This document shows, piece by piece, positions 34,805 through 44,843 of a stretch of DNA of 64,000 nucleotides. The DNA comes from JBBCJT01 sp037190665. Its GTDB lineage: Bacteria; Pseudomonadota; Alphaproteobacteria; Acetobacterales; Acetobacteraceae. The stretch's first letter is position 1; the number at the start of each line of letters is the position of its first letter. Location: positions 8,851 to 72,850 of the forward strand of contig JBBCJT010000098.1 of the NCBI GenBank assembly GCA_037190665.1, in the 5' to 3' direction. The position numbers and the translations under genes were made by a program. The notes beneath the pieces are model-generated. The model was not told the DNA's origin and made no database searches. It saw only the letters and a program-made list of their open reading frames with translations.

Positions 34805-35881
34805 ATGTCTAAGGATCGTCTTGCATCATGCCTTGGCTGCATCGCACTGGCGCTTGCCCTCGCCTGGCCCGCCGCCGGCAGGGCCGAGGAGGTCGTGGTT
34901 GCGGTGGGAACGGGTGACTGGGGCCAGGCCAACATCGCCGCCTATGTCGAACCGTTCGAGCGGGAGACCGGCATTCGTGTGATCAGGCATGAGGGCAGCG
35001 GCGGACTGGCCCAGCTCCGCCTGCAGCAGGAGAGCCGCAGCGTCGAGATCGACGTGTGGAACCTCAGCACCTCGTGGATCAAGATTGCCGTCGGCAACAA
35101 CTGGCTGCAGCGGATCGACTACAGCCTGTACACGCCCGAGCAACTGGCAAAGATCTATCCGGCTTCGAAGCTCGAGTACGGAGTGGGCTCGCTCTACTAC
35201 TCGATCGTGATGTCCTACAGCGTCGACGCCTTCAAGGGCCGGGCGGCGCCGGCCACATGGGCGGAATTCTGGGACGCACAGAAATTCCCCGGCCGGCGTA
35301 CGCTGCGCAACGGCGTCCTGGGCGGCGGCGTGTGGGAGATCGCGCTGCTGGCCGACGGCGTCACGCCCGACAAGCTTTATCCTATCGACCTGCCCCGCGC
35401 GATCCGTTCTCTTGACCGCATCCGGCCGCACATCACCGCGTGGTGGCGCGACGGCTCGGACGGCCAGCAACTGTTCGCTGACCGGATCGTCGATATCGGT
35501 CCTGCCTTCAATGGCCGCATCGGCAACCTGCAGAAGCAGGGCATGGATCTGCGCATGGAGTGGAACGGCGGCATCCTGATCCAGGACTTCTGGGCCGTGG
35601 CGGCCGGCGCGCGGAACAGCGCGGCAGCGCAGAAGTTCATCGCCTTTGCGCTGCGCGCCGACCGTCAGGCCGACTTCGCCCGGCGCATCCCCTACGGCCC
35701 GACCAATGCCGGCGCCTTCGACCTGCTGGACCCGGCGATCGGCGAACAACTGCCTTCACATCCGAAGAACATCGAGCGGCAGATTGTGCTGAACGACGAA
35801 TGGTACAGCGCGGTCGATGCCAGCGGAAAGTCCAACCTGCAAAGGCTGAACGAGGCCTGGGCCCGCTGGAGCGCACGATAG
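34805..35881 (+). CDS. ABC transporter binding protein, polyamine (PotD)-type, copy 2
   Basis: 358 residues, exactly the length of copy 1 and aligning to it without gaps. Signal peptide core LGCIALALALAWPAAGRA. Differences cluster in the signal peptide and at residues 88-99, where this copy reads STSWIKIAVGNN. Most other blocks, such as LEYGVGSLYYSIVMSYSVDAF and NGRIGNLQKQGM, are identical. Many codons are identical too, so the duplication is fairly recent. The altered segment suggests a shift in ligand choice while both proteins dock on the same permease. It ends 92 bases before the permease gene. Confidence 0.93.
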   Translation: MSKDRLASCLGCIALALALAWPAAGRAEEVVVAVGTGDWGQANIAAYVEPFERETGIRVIRHEGSGGLAQLRLQQESRSVEIDVWNLSTSWIKIAVGNNWLQRIDYSLYTPEQLAKIYPASKLEYGVGSLYYSIVMSYSVDAFKGRAAPATWAEFWDAQKFPGRRTLRNGVLGGGVWEIALLADGVTPDKLYPIDLPRAIRSLDRIRPHITAWWRDGSDGQQLFADRIVDIGPAFNGRIGNLQKQGMDLRMEWNGGILIQDFWAVAAGARNSAAAQKFIAFALRADRQADFARRIPYGPTNAGAFDLLDPAIGEQLPSHPKNIERQIVLNDEWYSAVDASGKSNLQRLNEAWARWSAR

Positions 35882-35973
35882 GCCAGCACCAGAGTTCCTG
35901 ACCCGTCGGCGCGGGGATAGCGGTATCTCCGCGCGCCGACGTCCCTGTACCGATATTCTTCACGAGGGCGAGA

Positions 35974-37779
35974 ATGGACGCCGGTCTGGCGACAGGCACG
36001 ATGCGACGCTTACGGCAGCACGCTCCGCTGCTGCCCGCGATTCTGTTCCTGATACTGTTCTTCGTGGTGCCATGCGGACTGGTGATCGCGAAGTCATTCG
36101 CCGTACGCGCCGACGATCCGTTTGCCATCTACCGCGAGCTGGTGGCCGACGGTCTGTATCTCAGCATCATGCTGCGAACGGTGGAGCTGGCAGCCGTCAC
36201 CACCCTGCTGTGCCTGGTGATCGGTTACCCGATCGCCGTGCTGTGCGCGCGCCTGTCCGGGTTCGTTCTCAGTCTTGCGCTGCTGATGATCCTGGTGCCG
36301 TACACTCTCAGCAGTCTGATCCGCGCCTACGGCTGGATCATCATCCTGAACGACCGCGGGATCGTGAACACCCTGCTCATCCAGGCAGGGATACTCGACC
36401 AGCCGGTGAAGCTCGTGTTCAACGGGTTCGGCGTCTATCTCGGCATGCTTCATGTGATGCTGCCGGTGATGATCCTGCCGATCTTCGCCGCGGTGCGCGC
36501 GATCGACACCAATCTGCTGAAGGCATCGCAGACGCTGGGGAGCGGGCCGCTGCGAACCTTCCTCTATGTCTTTCTGCCGCTGACCATGCCGGGCGTGAAG
36601 TGCGGCGTTTTCCTCGTGTTCATCATTTCACTCGGCTTCTACGTCACGCCCGCGCTGCTCGGCGGACCGCGCTACACGATGCTGGTCAACTTGATCGACC
36701 AGGAAGCCCGCATGCTCGGCAATTGGGAGACTGCATCGGCCGGTGCGACGTTGCTGCTCGGGATTATCCTGGTCCTGTTCTGGCTGATGAACCGCTATGT
36801 CGGGCTGCTGAGCTTTTTCGGCGGCGCGGCGGCAGCCGATCCGCGCCGGACACGGGCCAGCCGCTTTCGCTCCGCGCTCGCGATCTCGCTGATGAGCCAT
36901 ATCGGCCGACTGACGCAAAGCTCGGCTCGATTGACCGGCGCCGGCGCGCGCGTACGCCTCCAACGAAGTTTCGAGGCAGCAGGGAAGGTCGCTGCCGTCG
37001 TGTTCGTGGGTGCTGTTCTGCTGTTCCTCTGCTTTCCGATCGTGATCCTGCTGATCATGTCGCTGAATGCCGGCAACTACATGCGCTTCCCGCCCGAGGC
37101 ACTGTCGCTGCGCTGGTTTGCCGCTTTCCTCGGCAGCGCGAACTGGACCGGCTCGCTGATCATCAGCCTCAAGCTGGCAGCGATGACGACCGTGGCGGGG
37201 CTGTGCCTCGGCGCGCTCGCCGCCTATGTCTTCGCCCGGTCGAGCGGACGGCTCCTGACGCTCGCCATGTTCCTGATCATCGCCCCCCTGGTGATGCCTC
37301 CGATCATCCTGGCGATCGGGCTCTATGTCCTCTACGTTCCCACCGGACTCCGGGCCACGCAGACGGGGCTCGTGATCGCGCACATGATCGGTGCCCTCCC
37401 GCTGATCACGACGATCATGGCGGCGGGCTTCGCGCGGTTCGACGATAATCTGCGCCGGGCATCGCTGGTGCTCGGGGCCGGCCCGTTGCGCACCTTCCGC
37501 AAGATCGTACTGCCGCTGATGCTCCCGTCCTTCGTTTCGGCCGGTGCCTTCTGCTTCATCCACTCCTTCGATGAGCTGGTGATCTCGCAGATCGTCGCCG
37601 GCGTGCGCATGCAGACCTTACCGATGCGGATATTCAACAATCTGCAGAACGAGATCGACCCCACCGTGGCGGCGGTCGCCGTGGTCGTCATTGGGATCAC
37701 CGCGCTGGCGATCGCTCTGGTCGAGGTCGCGAGGCTCGCAAGCCGCGGTGTGGCCGGCCGTCAGGGAGAAGCACGATGA
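35974..37779 (+). CDS. ABC transporter permease, PotB and PotC fused
   Basis: 601 residues with two permease halves joined by a linker rich in Arg and Ala near residues 285-330. Each half has about six membrane helices and an EAA-type loop (LLKASQTLGSGPLRTFLYVFLP near residue 187, and LRRASLVLGAGPLRTFRKIVLP near 493). PotB and PotC are usually separate genes in polyamine importers, so this is a fusion. ATGA overlap at 37776-37779 couples it to the ATPase gene. It works with the two binding proteins upstream. Confidence 0.92.
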   Translation: MDAGLATGTMRRLRQHAPLLPAILFLILFFVVPCGLVIAKSFAVRADDPFAIYRELVADGLYLSIMLRTVELAAVTTLLCLVIGYPIAVLCARLSGFVLSLALLMILVPYTLSSLIRAYGWIIILNDRGIVNTLLIQAGILDQPVKLVFNGFGVYLGMLHVMLPVMILPIFAAVRAIDTNLLKASQTLGSGPLRTFLYVFLPLTMPGVKCGVFLVFIISLGFYVTPALLGGPRYTMLVNLIDQEARMLGNWETASAGATLLLGIILVLFWLMNRYVGLLSFFGGAAAADPRRTRASRFRSALAISLMSHIGRLTQSSARLTGAGARVRLQRSFEAAGKVAAVVFVGAVLLFLCFPIVILLIMSLNAGNYMRFPPEALSLRWFAAFLGSANWTGSLIISLKLAAMTTVAGLCLGALAAYVFARSSGRLLTLAMFLIIAPLVMPPIILAIGLYVLYVPTGLRATQTGLVIAHMIGALPLITTIMAAGFARFDDNLRRASLVLGAGPLRTFRKIVLPLMLPSFVSAGAFCFIHSFDELVISQIVAGVRMQTLPMRIFNNLQNEIDPTVAAVAVVVIGITALAIALVEVARLASRGVAGRQGEAR

Positions 37780-38861
37780 CCACGGAACCGTCCCTGCCGC
37801 CCCCGGCGATCGCGATCGACGTAGTCTCGAAGCGACTGGGCGAGACCCAGGCCGTGGATGGGCTTTCCCTTTCCATTGCGAAGGGGGAGTTCGTCACGGT
37901 GCTGGGGCCGAGCGGTTCGGGCAAGACCACACTGCTGCACCTGATCGCGGGCTTCCACCATCCCGATACAGGGCGCATCCTTTTGGGCGGGCGCGATCTG
38001 ACCGGCCAGCCGCCGTATCGCCGCGACATCGGGCTGATCTTCCAGAATTACGCCCTGTTCCCCCACATGACGGTGTTCCAGAACGTCGCCTACCCGCTCG
38101 CCAACCGTGGCGTCAGGCCTGCCGAGATCGCTGATCGCGTGCGCGCATGCCTGACACGCGTGAAGATGGGCGCGTTCCTCGACCGCTATCCCACGCAACT
38201 CAGCGGCGGCCAGCAGCAGCGCGTGGCTCTCGCGCGGAGCATCGTCTATGATCCGCCGGTGATCCTGATGGACGAGCCGCTGGGTGCGCTCGACAAGCAC
38301 CTGCGCCGGCACATGCAGGACCAGATCAAGCAGATCCACCGCGATTCCGGTGCGGCGATCGTCTATGTCACCCATGATCAGGAAGAGGCGATGTCGATGT
38401 CGGATCGCGTCGCTGTCATGCGTGATGGCCGGCTGATACAGTGTGACGCTCCGGAAACCCTTTATCATCGACCCGCGAACAGCTTCATCGCGGAGTTCCT
38501 GGGAGAGGCCAACATCCTGAACATCGAGGTGCTTCCGCACGGCGGAGGCATCACCCACAATGGTGCGAAAGTGCCAGGCGCTCCTGATATGTCGGTAGCT
38601 CCGGGACGCTATCTTGCGCTTTTCCGGCCTGAACATGTTTCGCTCTCTCCCGGAGAGGAGCAGTCCGGGTCTCTGGGGAGTGGGGTCATCGAGATCCGAG
38701 ACTTCCTCGGCGACCAGTATCGGATCATGGCGCGCGTTCCTGGCGTTGATGGCCTGATTGTCGTGAAGCAGCCGGCGAGTCAGTCGCTCGGTGCGCTGCC
38801 GCTGGGCAGCTCTGTTGCGCTCCACTGGGATTGGACACGCAGTCTGCTGCTCAGGGAGTAG
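37776..38861 (+). CDS. ABC transporter ATP-binding protein, PotA-type
   Basis: 361 residues. Walker A GPSGSGKTT, Q-loop IFQNYALFPHM, signature LSGGQQQRVALARS, Walker B VILMDEPLGALD and switch His in YVTHDQEEAM are intact. A TOBE-like C-terminal domain spans about 265-361. It is the last gene of the importer operon, overlapping the permease gene by four bases. Confidence 0.95.
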   Translation: MTTEPSLPPPAIAIDVVSKRLGETQAVDGLSLSIAKGEFVTVLGPSGSGKTTLLHLIAGFHHPDTGRILLGGRDLTGQPPYRRDIGLIFQNYALFPHMTVFQNVAYPLANRGVRPAEIADRVRACLTRVKMGAFLDRYPTQLSGGQQQRVALARSIVYDPPVILMDEPLGALDKHLRRHMQDQIKQIHRDSGAAIVYVTHDQEEAMSMSDRVAVMRDGRLIQCDAPETLYHRPANSFIAEFLGEANILNIEVLPHGGGITHNGAKVPGAPDMSVAPGRYLALFRPEHVSLSPGEEQSGSLGSGVIEIRDFLGDQYRIMARVPGVDGLIVVKQPASQSLGALPLGSSVALHWDWTRSLLLRE

Positions 38862-39359
38862 GTTGACGCCTTTCAACCCGCTCGGATCTGGCGTAGCGCA
38901 AATTTGCATACGAGTGGACACAGTGGGTGCCAGTTCCGGCGATACAATACTTCCGGAACATGCACTGCCCCTCCGACAGGAATTGTATAGAACATACTCT
39001 ACGACGACGGCTGCCAATCTCCTGCGGCAAAGAAATCGTCATCATCTCTGCTCTTTTTGTTGACCTGCCCAAATTCGCAGCCGCATGCTGCGTACGGCTC
39101 TGCATACAGGCAGCGCCCGATCGAGTTGGAGCGGCACCTTGCGCCTCGGCCAATGGAATCCTGAGGTCTCGAGCTCGGTTCTGAAGGCTGAACTCTTTCA
39201 GGGATCAGCCGCCGCTCTCATCTGGCGAGAGCCCGCTTCATGCCTGTAGCGCCCTCACCAGACACCCGGGCCGAATGGCCCTGTCTCCATGCGCACCCGG
39301 CGCTGCGAGACCGTGACTTTCGAAACTTTCCTATACTATCACCTTAGAAGAGGGACAGG
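38862..39359. other. 498-base intergenic region; one small hairpin
   Basis: Just after the ATPase stop, GGTTGA (38861-38866) and TCAACC (38873-38878) form a six-base hairpin with no T-run, a possible weak terminator. Base composition here is less GC-rich than in the genes. A TATACT box lies at 39332-39337, 22 bases before the oxoprolinase start, without a clear -35. No gene is supported. Confidence 0.45.
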
Positions 39360-42300
39360 ATGGTCACCGGACTCGCCTCACGCTGGCGCATCGGTTTCGA
39401 CATCGGCGGGACCTTCACTGACTTCATCCTGTACGACGCCGTTGACGGCAAAGTTCGTCTGCACAAGCGGCTGACAACGCCCCACGACCCATCCATCGCT
39501 GCGATGCTCGGCATCCAGGAACTGGTCGAGATGGCCGGGATCGGCCTGGCCGACATCGCGGAGATCGTCCACGGAACCACGCTCGTTGCCAATGCAATGA
39601 TCGAGCGGAGGGGCGCCAAGCTCGGGTTCATTACGACTCAGGGCTTCCGGGACGTGCTCGAGATGCGCACCGAGCAGCGCTATGAAATTTACGATCTTTT
39701 CCTGACGTTTCCCGAGCCGCTGGTCCCCCGCGACCTGCGACTTGAAGTGGCCGAGCGCATCGATCGCGACGGCAATGTCGTGACGCCGCTGGACCCGGAC
39801 GCCGTACGGCAGGCCCTCCAGCATTTTCTTGATCAGGGTGTCGAAGCGGTCGCGGTCTGCTTCCTGCACGCCTATCGCAACCCTGCGCATGAGCTGATCG
39901 TCGGCCGCATTGCGCGCGACGAGTTCCCGGAACTGGCCGTTTCTCTCTCGGCGGAAGTGGTCCCCGAGATGTGGGAGTATCAGCGCGGGGTAACGACTTG
40001 CGCCAACGCCTATGTGCAGCCGCTGATGGATCGCTATCTCAAGCGTCTGGAGAGCGAGCTGCAGCGGGCTGGCTTCCGCGGCGTGCTGCGGCTGATGCAT
40101 TCGGCAGGCGGGCTGATCGCACCCGATTCGGCGCGAGCCTTCCCGGTACGTCTTCTCGAATCCGGGCCGGCTGGCGGCGCGCTCGCGACAGCGCTGTTCG
40201 GCGGGCTTGCTGGCAAGTCCGATGTGCTGTCCTTCGACATGGGGGGCACCACCGCGAAAGCCTGCCTGATCGAAGATGGCGCAGCCGGGATAGTGCCGAT
40301 GATGGAGGCTGCGCGGGTCCATCGCTTCAAGCGCGGCTCCGGCCTGCCGATCAAGGCGCCGGTCGTTGAGATGATCGAGATCGGCGCCGGGGGCGGCTCA
40401 ATCGCGTCCATCGACGAGGTCGGATTGCTGAAGGTCGGGCCGCATTCGGCAGGCTCCGATCCCGGCCCGGCCTGCTATGGGATGGGCGGCACCGAGCCCA
40501 CGGTCACCGACGCAAACTTGGTGCTCGGTTACTACGATCCTGGTTTCTTCCTCGGTGGGCGGATGACGCTCGACGAGGTCGCGGCGAAGACCGCCGTGGC
40601 GGGTGTCGCCAGGCGGCTCGGCCTGTCCCTGGAGGACGCCGCCTGGGGAATCCACAAGGTCGTCACGGAGAGCATGGCCGCAGCCGCCAGGGTCCATCTG
40701 GTGGAAAGAGGCAAGGACCCTCGCCGCTTCGCCATGGTTGGCTTCGGTGGCGCCGGGCCGGCGCATGCCGCGGGTGTCGCCCGTGCGCTCGGCATGCGCG
40801 AGGTGATCATTCCGCCGGCTTCCGGCGCAGCTTCCGCCCTCGGCTTCCTGGCCGCGCCCCTTTCCTTCGAGACGGCGCGATCGCTGCTGACCGAGCTTCG
40901 CCCCGGCTTCGATGCGGCCGGCCTCAATGCGCTGCTCACCACGCTGGAAGCCGACGGGCGCCGGCAGATCGAGGCGGCCGGGGTGACGCCAGCCGAGGTT
41001 CGCGTCGAGCGGAGCGCCGACATGCGTCTGGTCGGCCAGATGCACGAGATTTCCGTCCGCCTGCCGGACGGCGAGGTAACGCAGGAGAGCCTCACCTCAA
41101 TTCTTGCGGCCTTCGCGAGTGCCTACGAGGCGCGCTACACGGCGGTGTTCGAAGGCGCGCGCGTCGAGGCTCTGAACTTCCGCGTCCGCTGTACCGGCCC
41201 CGAGCCCAAGCTGTCCCTGAAGGGCGCGGCTTCGGGCGGCGACGCCTCCAGGTCGAGGAAGGGCAGCCGCCGCGCCTGGTTCGAAGGTGGCTGGCACGAC
41301 GCTGTCGTCTATGACCGGTATGCGCTGACGCCGGGCGATCGCATTGCCGGGCCGGCGATCATCGAGGAGCGGGAAGCCACGACGGTCGTGCCACCGGGCG
41401 ATGCCGTTGCCGTGGACGACGTGCTCAACCTCCGCATCGAAATCGGCAGCACCGGTTCGGTGATCGATCTGGTCACGAAGGATATGCCGCTCGCGGAGGC
41501 AGAGGCACGGATCGAAGCGGATCCGATCGCGCTCGAGATCATGTGGAGCCGTTTGGTCAACGTGGTCGAGGAAATGTGGCTGACCATCTGCCGCACAGCC
41601 TTCTCGGTCATCATCTCGGAATCCCAGGACTTCGCGAACGAACTGCTGGACCCGGAAGGCGAGACGCTGGCGCATTCGCCGAGTTCGATGCCGGTCTTCA
41701 ATCTGGCCATGCCCAGGGCGGTCAAGCTGCTGCTGGAGAAATTCCCGCCTCACACGCTGAAGCCCGGTGACGTGCTGATCACCAACGATCCGTGGCATTG
41801 CGCCGGGCATCTCTTCGATATCTGCGTGATCACCCCGGCCTTCCATGAAGGCCGCATCGTCGGCCTGCTGGGTACGGTGGGCCACGTGTCGGACATTGGC
41901 GGCACGCGCGATGCCATGCGCGCGCGGGAGGTCTACGAGGAAGGCCTGCAGATTCCTCCCATGAAGCTGTTCGACGCGGGGCAGCCGAACGAGACGCTGT
42001 TCACAATGATTCGTGAGAATGTCCGCAAGCCGGAGCAGGTGCTGGGCGATCTGCATTCCTTCGTCGCGGCAAACGCGCTCGGTGCTGAGAGGCTTCTGCA
42101 TTTCATGGATGAATACGGCATGCGCGACCTGCGCGCGCTTGCCTCCGTAGTGCAGCGCCGATCCGAGGAGGCGATGCGCGAGGCGATCTCCCGCATTCCG
42201 GACGGCATCTACGCCTCCGAGCTGTGGAAGAACCCGCTGGGCACGCGCCTGCGCTTCCCGCTGAAGCTGGTGGTATCCGGCAACTCCATCGAACTCGACT

Positions 42301-43217
42301 TCGATGGCACTCCGCCGCAGATGGAACAGGGTGGCCTGAACTGCACAGCGAGCTATGCGGCCTCCGCCTCGGTCTATCCGCTGAAATGCGTTCTCAGCCC
42401 GAACCTGCGCGGCAACGCGGGATGCTACCGCCCCCTGAGCTACAAGGCGCCGGAGGGGTCGATGCTCAACCCGCGCAAGCCGGCCTCGGTCGGCTTGCGG
42501 ACGCGCCTGGGCTGGTATCTGCCAAGCAATGTCCTGAACGCCCTCTCGCTGGCCATGCCGGACCGTGTCCGCGCACATACGGGCCTGCCTGCCCCCATCA
42601 ACATCTACGGGCGGGATTCAGCGGGGAATGTCTATTCGGACCTGCTGCTCATGGGCGGTGGACAGGGCGCTGGCGCGACCCGTGACGGCTACGGGACGCT
42701 GCTGTTCCCGATCTCGGCCGCCAACACCTCGACCGAGCTGTTCGAGGTGCGGGTGCCCGTGCTGATCCGCGAGAAGATATTCGTCCCGGATTCGGGAGGC
42801 GCCGGCCGCCAGCGCGGTGGCGTGAGCCAGAGGATCCAGCTCCGCAAGCTCAAGGATGACAGCCTGCCGACGCTCGTTTCGGTCTATCCGGGAGGAGCCC
42901 ATAATGAGGTGGACGGCCTGTTCGGGGGCAAGCCCGGCAGTGTCGCGATCGGGCGGGTCATCGATGCCGACGGCAATGTCATTGACGATTGCGGCGTCGG
43001 CAAGTTGGTGCAGCTCACGACACCCGATCAGATCGTGGAAGTGGTCATGCAGGGCGGGTCCGGCTTCGGCGCTCCGCAGGAGCGGAGCATGGAGGCGATC
43101 CAGGAGGACCTGCGTCTCGGGCTCGTCACACCCGAAGGGATCGCGCGCGACTACGGCGTTTCGCTTTCGCATCCGGCCTCGACGCAGACCGCAAAGGAGA
43201 CGGCACCGACGGCCTGA
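39360..43217 (+). CDS. Fused hydantoinase/5-oxoprolinase (HyuA-HyuB in one chain)
   Basis: 1285 residues from ATG 39360, with GAGGGACAGG upstream. Residues about 8-690 are the HyuA half: ATP-binding RIGFDIGGTFTDFILYD, VHGTTLVANAMIERRGAKLG, LSFDMGGTTAKACLIEDG, MIEIGAGGGSIASIDEVG, FGGAGPAHAAGVARALGM. Residues about 720-1270 are the HyuB half: ALEIMWSRLVNVVEEMW, VLITNDPWHCAGHLFDI, GGGQGAGATRDGYGTLLFPI, QGGSGFGAPQER. The enzyme opens a lactam or hydantoin ring with ATP. Full fusion is the form seen in eukaryotic 5-oxoprolinase and some bacteria. The Dpp-type importer that follows 58 bases later is probably co-transcribed and brings in the substrate, perhaps pyroglutamyl peptides or hydantoins. 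Confidence 0.93.
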   Translation: MVTGLASRWRIGFDIGGTFTDFILYDAVDGKVRLHKRLTTPHDPSIAAMLGIQELVEMAGIGLADIAEIVHGTTLVANAMIERRGAKLGFITTQGFRDVLEMRTEQRYEIYDLFLTFPEPLVPRDLRLEVAERIDRDGNVVTPLDPDAVRQALQHFLDQGVEAVAVCFLHAYRNPAHELIVGRIARDEFPELAVSLSAEVVPEMWEYQRGVTTCANAYVQPLMDRYLKRLESELQRAGFRGVLRLMHSAGGLIAPDSARAFPVRLLESGPAGGALATALFGGLAGKSDVLSFDMGGTTAKACLIEDGAAGIVPMMEAARVHRFKRGSGLPIKAPVVEMIEIGAGGGSIASIDEVGLLKVGPHSAGSDPGPACYGMGGTEPTVTDANLVLGYYDPGFFLGGRMTLDEVAAKTAVAGVARRLGLSLEDAAWGIHKVVTESMAAAARVHLVERGKDPRRFAMVGFGGAGPAHAAGVARALGMREVIIPPASGAASALGFLAAPLSFETARSLLTELRPGFDAAGLNALLTTLEADGRRQIEAAGVTPAEVRVERSADMRLVGQMHEISVRLPDGEVTQESLTSILAAFASAYEARYTAVFEGARVEALNFRVRCTGPEPKLSLKGAASGGDASRSRKGSRRAWFEGGWHDAVVYDRYALTPGDRIAGPAIIEEREATTVVPPGDAVAVDDVLNLRIEIGSTGSVIDLVTKDMPLAEAEARIEADPIALEIMWSRLVNVVEEMWLTICRTAFSVIISESQDFANELLDPEGETLAHSPSSMPVFNLAMPRAVKLLLEKFPPHTLKPGDVLITNDPWHCAGHLFDICVITPAFHEGRIVGLLGTVGHVSDIGGTRDAMRAREVYEEGLQIPPMKLFDAGQPNETLFTMIRENVRKPEQVLGDLHSFVAANALGAERLLHFMDEYGMRDLRALASVVQRRSEEAMREAISRIPDGIYASELWKNPLGTRLRFPLKLVVSGNSIELDFDGTPPQMEQGGLNCTASYAASASVYPLKCVLSPNLRGNAGCYRPLSYKAPEGSMLNPRKPASVGLRTRLGWYLPSNVLNALSLAMPDRVRAHTGLPAPINIYGRDSAGNVYSDLLLMGGGQGAGATRDGYGTLLFPISAANTSTELFEVRVPVLIREKIFVPDSGGAGRQRGGVSQRIQLRKLKDDSLPTLVSVYPGGAHNEVDGLFGGKPGSVAIGRVIDADGNVIDDCGVGKLVQLTTPDQIVEVVMQGGSGFGAPQERSMEAIQEDLRLGLVTPEGIARDYGVSLSHPASTQTAKETAPTA

Positions 43218-43275
43218 ACGTCGGGCAAGGGAGGCTAGGCCAGACGGATAACACACAGAAGGGGAGCAGGGATCG

Positions 43276-44832
43276 ATGTGGACTCCGACAAGGCGTGGTG
43301 TGCTGGGCAGCGTGGGGGCCGCCGTTGGATTGGCGGAAGCACGCGAGGCAACGGCGCAGACGCGGCGTATCCTGGTCGTTGCGAGTCATTCCGACGTCCA
43401 GAGCCTCGACCCGCATGTCGCAACCGGCGCGCCCCAGACTTTTGCGCTGCGCAATCTGTATGATGGCCTGCTGCGGATCACGGGCAACCCTCCGCAACTC
43501 ATGCCCGGACTTGCCGAATCCTGGAGCGCGTCGGCGGATGGCCGCGAGTACGTCTTCAAGCTGAATCCACGCGCGACGTTCGACGACGGTTCGCCCGTGG
43601 ACGCGGAGGCCGTGCGCTACTCCTTCCTGCGCGCGCTTCGCTTTCCGCGCGGCAACGGCTGGATGATCCAGGGGATTCTGAACGCATCGAGCGTGGAAGC
43701 GGTGGATCCCCGGACAGTGCGGATCCGGCTGATCGCGCCGTTCGCTCCCTTCCTCCAGGTCCTGCCATGGATCTGGGTGGTCAATCCCCGCGTGGTCGAG
43801 GCGAACAAGGGAACCAACGACGCCCAGACCTGGCTGCAGCGCAATGCCGCCGGATCCGGGCCGTTCCGCATGAAGCGGTTCGAGACGGGCAATCTGTGGG
43901 AGTTCGAGCGCCGCACGGATGACTGGCACGAGGGCGGCGGCAATCTGACGGGCGTCATCTGCAAGGTCATGCGCGAAGCGGCCACACAGCGGCTGGCGAT
44001 CCAGCGCGGTGAAATCCATATCGCGATCGACGTTCCCAGCGACGATGTCGCCGCGCTGAAGAACAGGCCGGGCGTCGATGTGATCATGGAGCGCGACTAC
44101 CGCACCTTCCAGATCAAGATGAACTCCAAGCATGGCCCGCTCGCGGATATCAATCTGCGCAAGGCGGTGTCCCATGCCTTCAACTATCAGGGACTGCTCG
44201 AGGCAGCGGGCTATGCGGAGCTGATGCGCGGTCCGCTGCCGGAAGGCATGATGGGCTTCGATCCGGATCTGGAAGTCTATCGCACGGACCTCGACAAGGC
44301 GCGTGCCTATCTCGCCAGGTCAGGCGTGCCGAATGGCGGGATCAAGCTGACCATGACGCATGTGTCGGGTCTGGAGCAGACCCGGCGCGCCGGCCTCGTC
44401 CTGCTCGACAGCCTGCGCCAGCTCAACATCCAGCTCGATATCAAGCCCGTTCTTTGGCCGGACTTCGCGGCGTCCACGGCGAAGCCGGAAACGACCCCGG
44501 ACTTCTTCCCCATCTACCAGTCGGCGCAATACAACGATCCGGACAACCTCGCCTTCGCCGGCTTCCACTCCTCCCGCATGGGGACCTGGACCAACCCGGT
44601 CTACTCGAATCCGGCCGTGGATGAGGTACTGACCCGGGCACGATCGGAGACCGATCCGGAGGTCCGTCGGCGCCTGTACGGGGAGTTTCAGAAGCTCGTC
44701 GTGGCGGATGCACCCGACATCTTCGGGATCCTGGAGCTGCGCAAGATCGGCGTGCGGAGCAACGTCCAGAACTTCGTGCTCAGTCCGATCGTCGGCAGTT
44801 CGTTCGAGTTGCTTCCGCTCTCGCTGGGCTGA
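43276..44832 (+). CDS. Peptide/opine-type ABC binding protein (SBP_bac_5 family)
   Basis: 518 residues with a Tat-like signal (TPTRRGVLGSVGAAVGLAEA). Family hallmarks are QSLDPHVATGAPQTFALRNLYDGLL, LAESWSASADGREYVFKL, and NINLRKAVSHAF-like ADINLRKAVSHAFNYQGLL. It feeds the DppB/C permease and D/F ATPases downstream. The cargo is peptides, opines or related solutes. Being next to the fused oxoprolinase, the cargo may contain a pyroglutamyl or hydantoin group. Confidence 0.93.
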   Translation: MWTPTRRGVLGSVGAAVGLAEAREATAQTRRILVVASHSDVQSLDPHVATGAPQTFALRNLYDGLLRITGNPPQLMPGLAESWSASADGREYVFKLNPRATFDDGSPVDAEAVRYSFLRALRFPRGNGWMIQGILNASSVEAVDPRTVRIRLIAPFAPFLQVLPWIWVVNPRVVEANKGTNDAQTWLQRNAAGSGPFRMKRFETGNLWEFERRTDDWHEGGGNLTGVICKVMREAATQRLAIQRGEIHIAIDVPSDDVAALKNRPGVDVIMERDYRTFQIKMNSKHGPLADINLRKAVSHAFNYQGLLEAAGYAELMRGPLPEGMMGFDPDLEVYRTDLDKARAYLARSGVPNGGIKLTMTHVSGLEQTRRAGLVLLDSLRQLNIQLDIKPVLWPDFAASTAKPETTPDFFPIYQSAQYNDPDNLAFAGFHSSRMGTWTNPVYSNPAVDEVLTRARSETDPEVRRRLYGEFQKLVVADAPDIFGILELRKIGVRSNVQNFVLSPIVGSSFELLPLSLG

Positions 44833-44843
44833 TCGGTCCGGAC

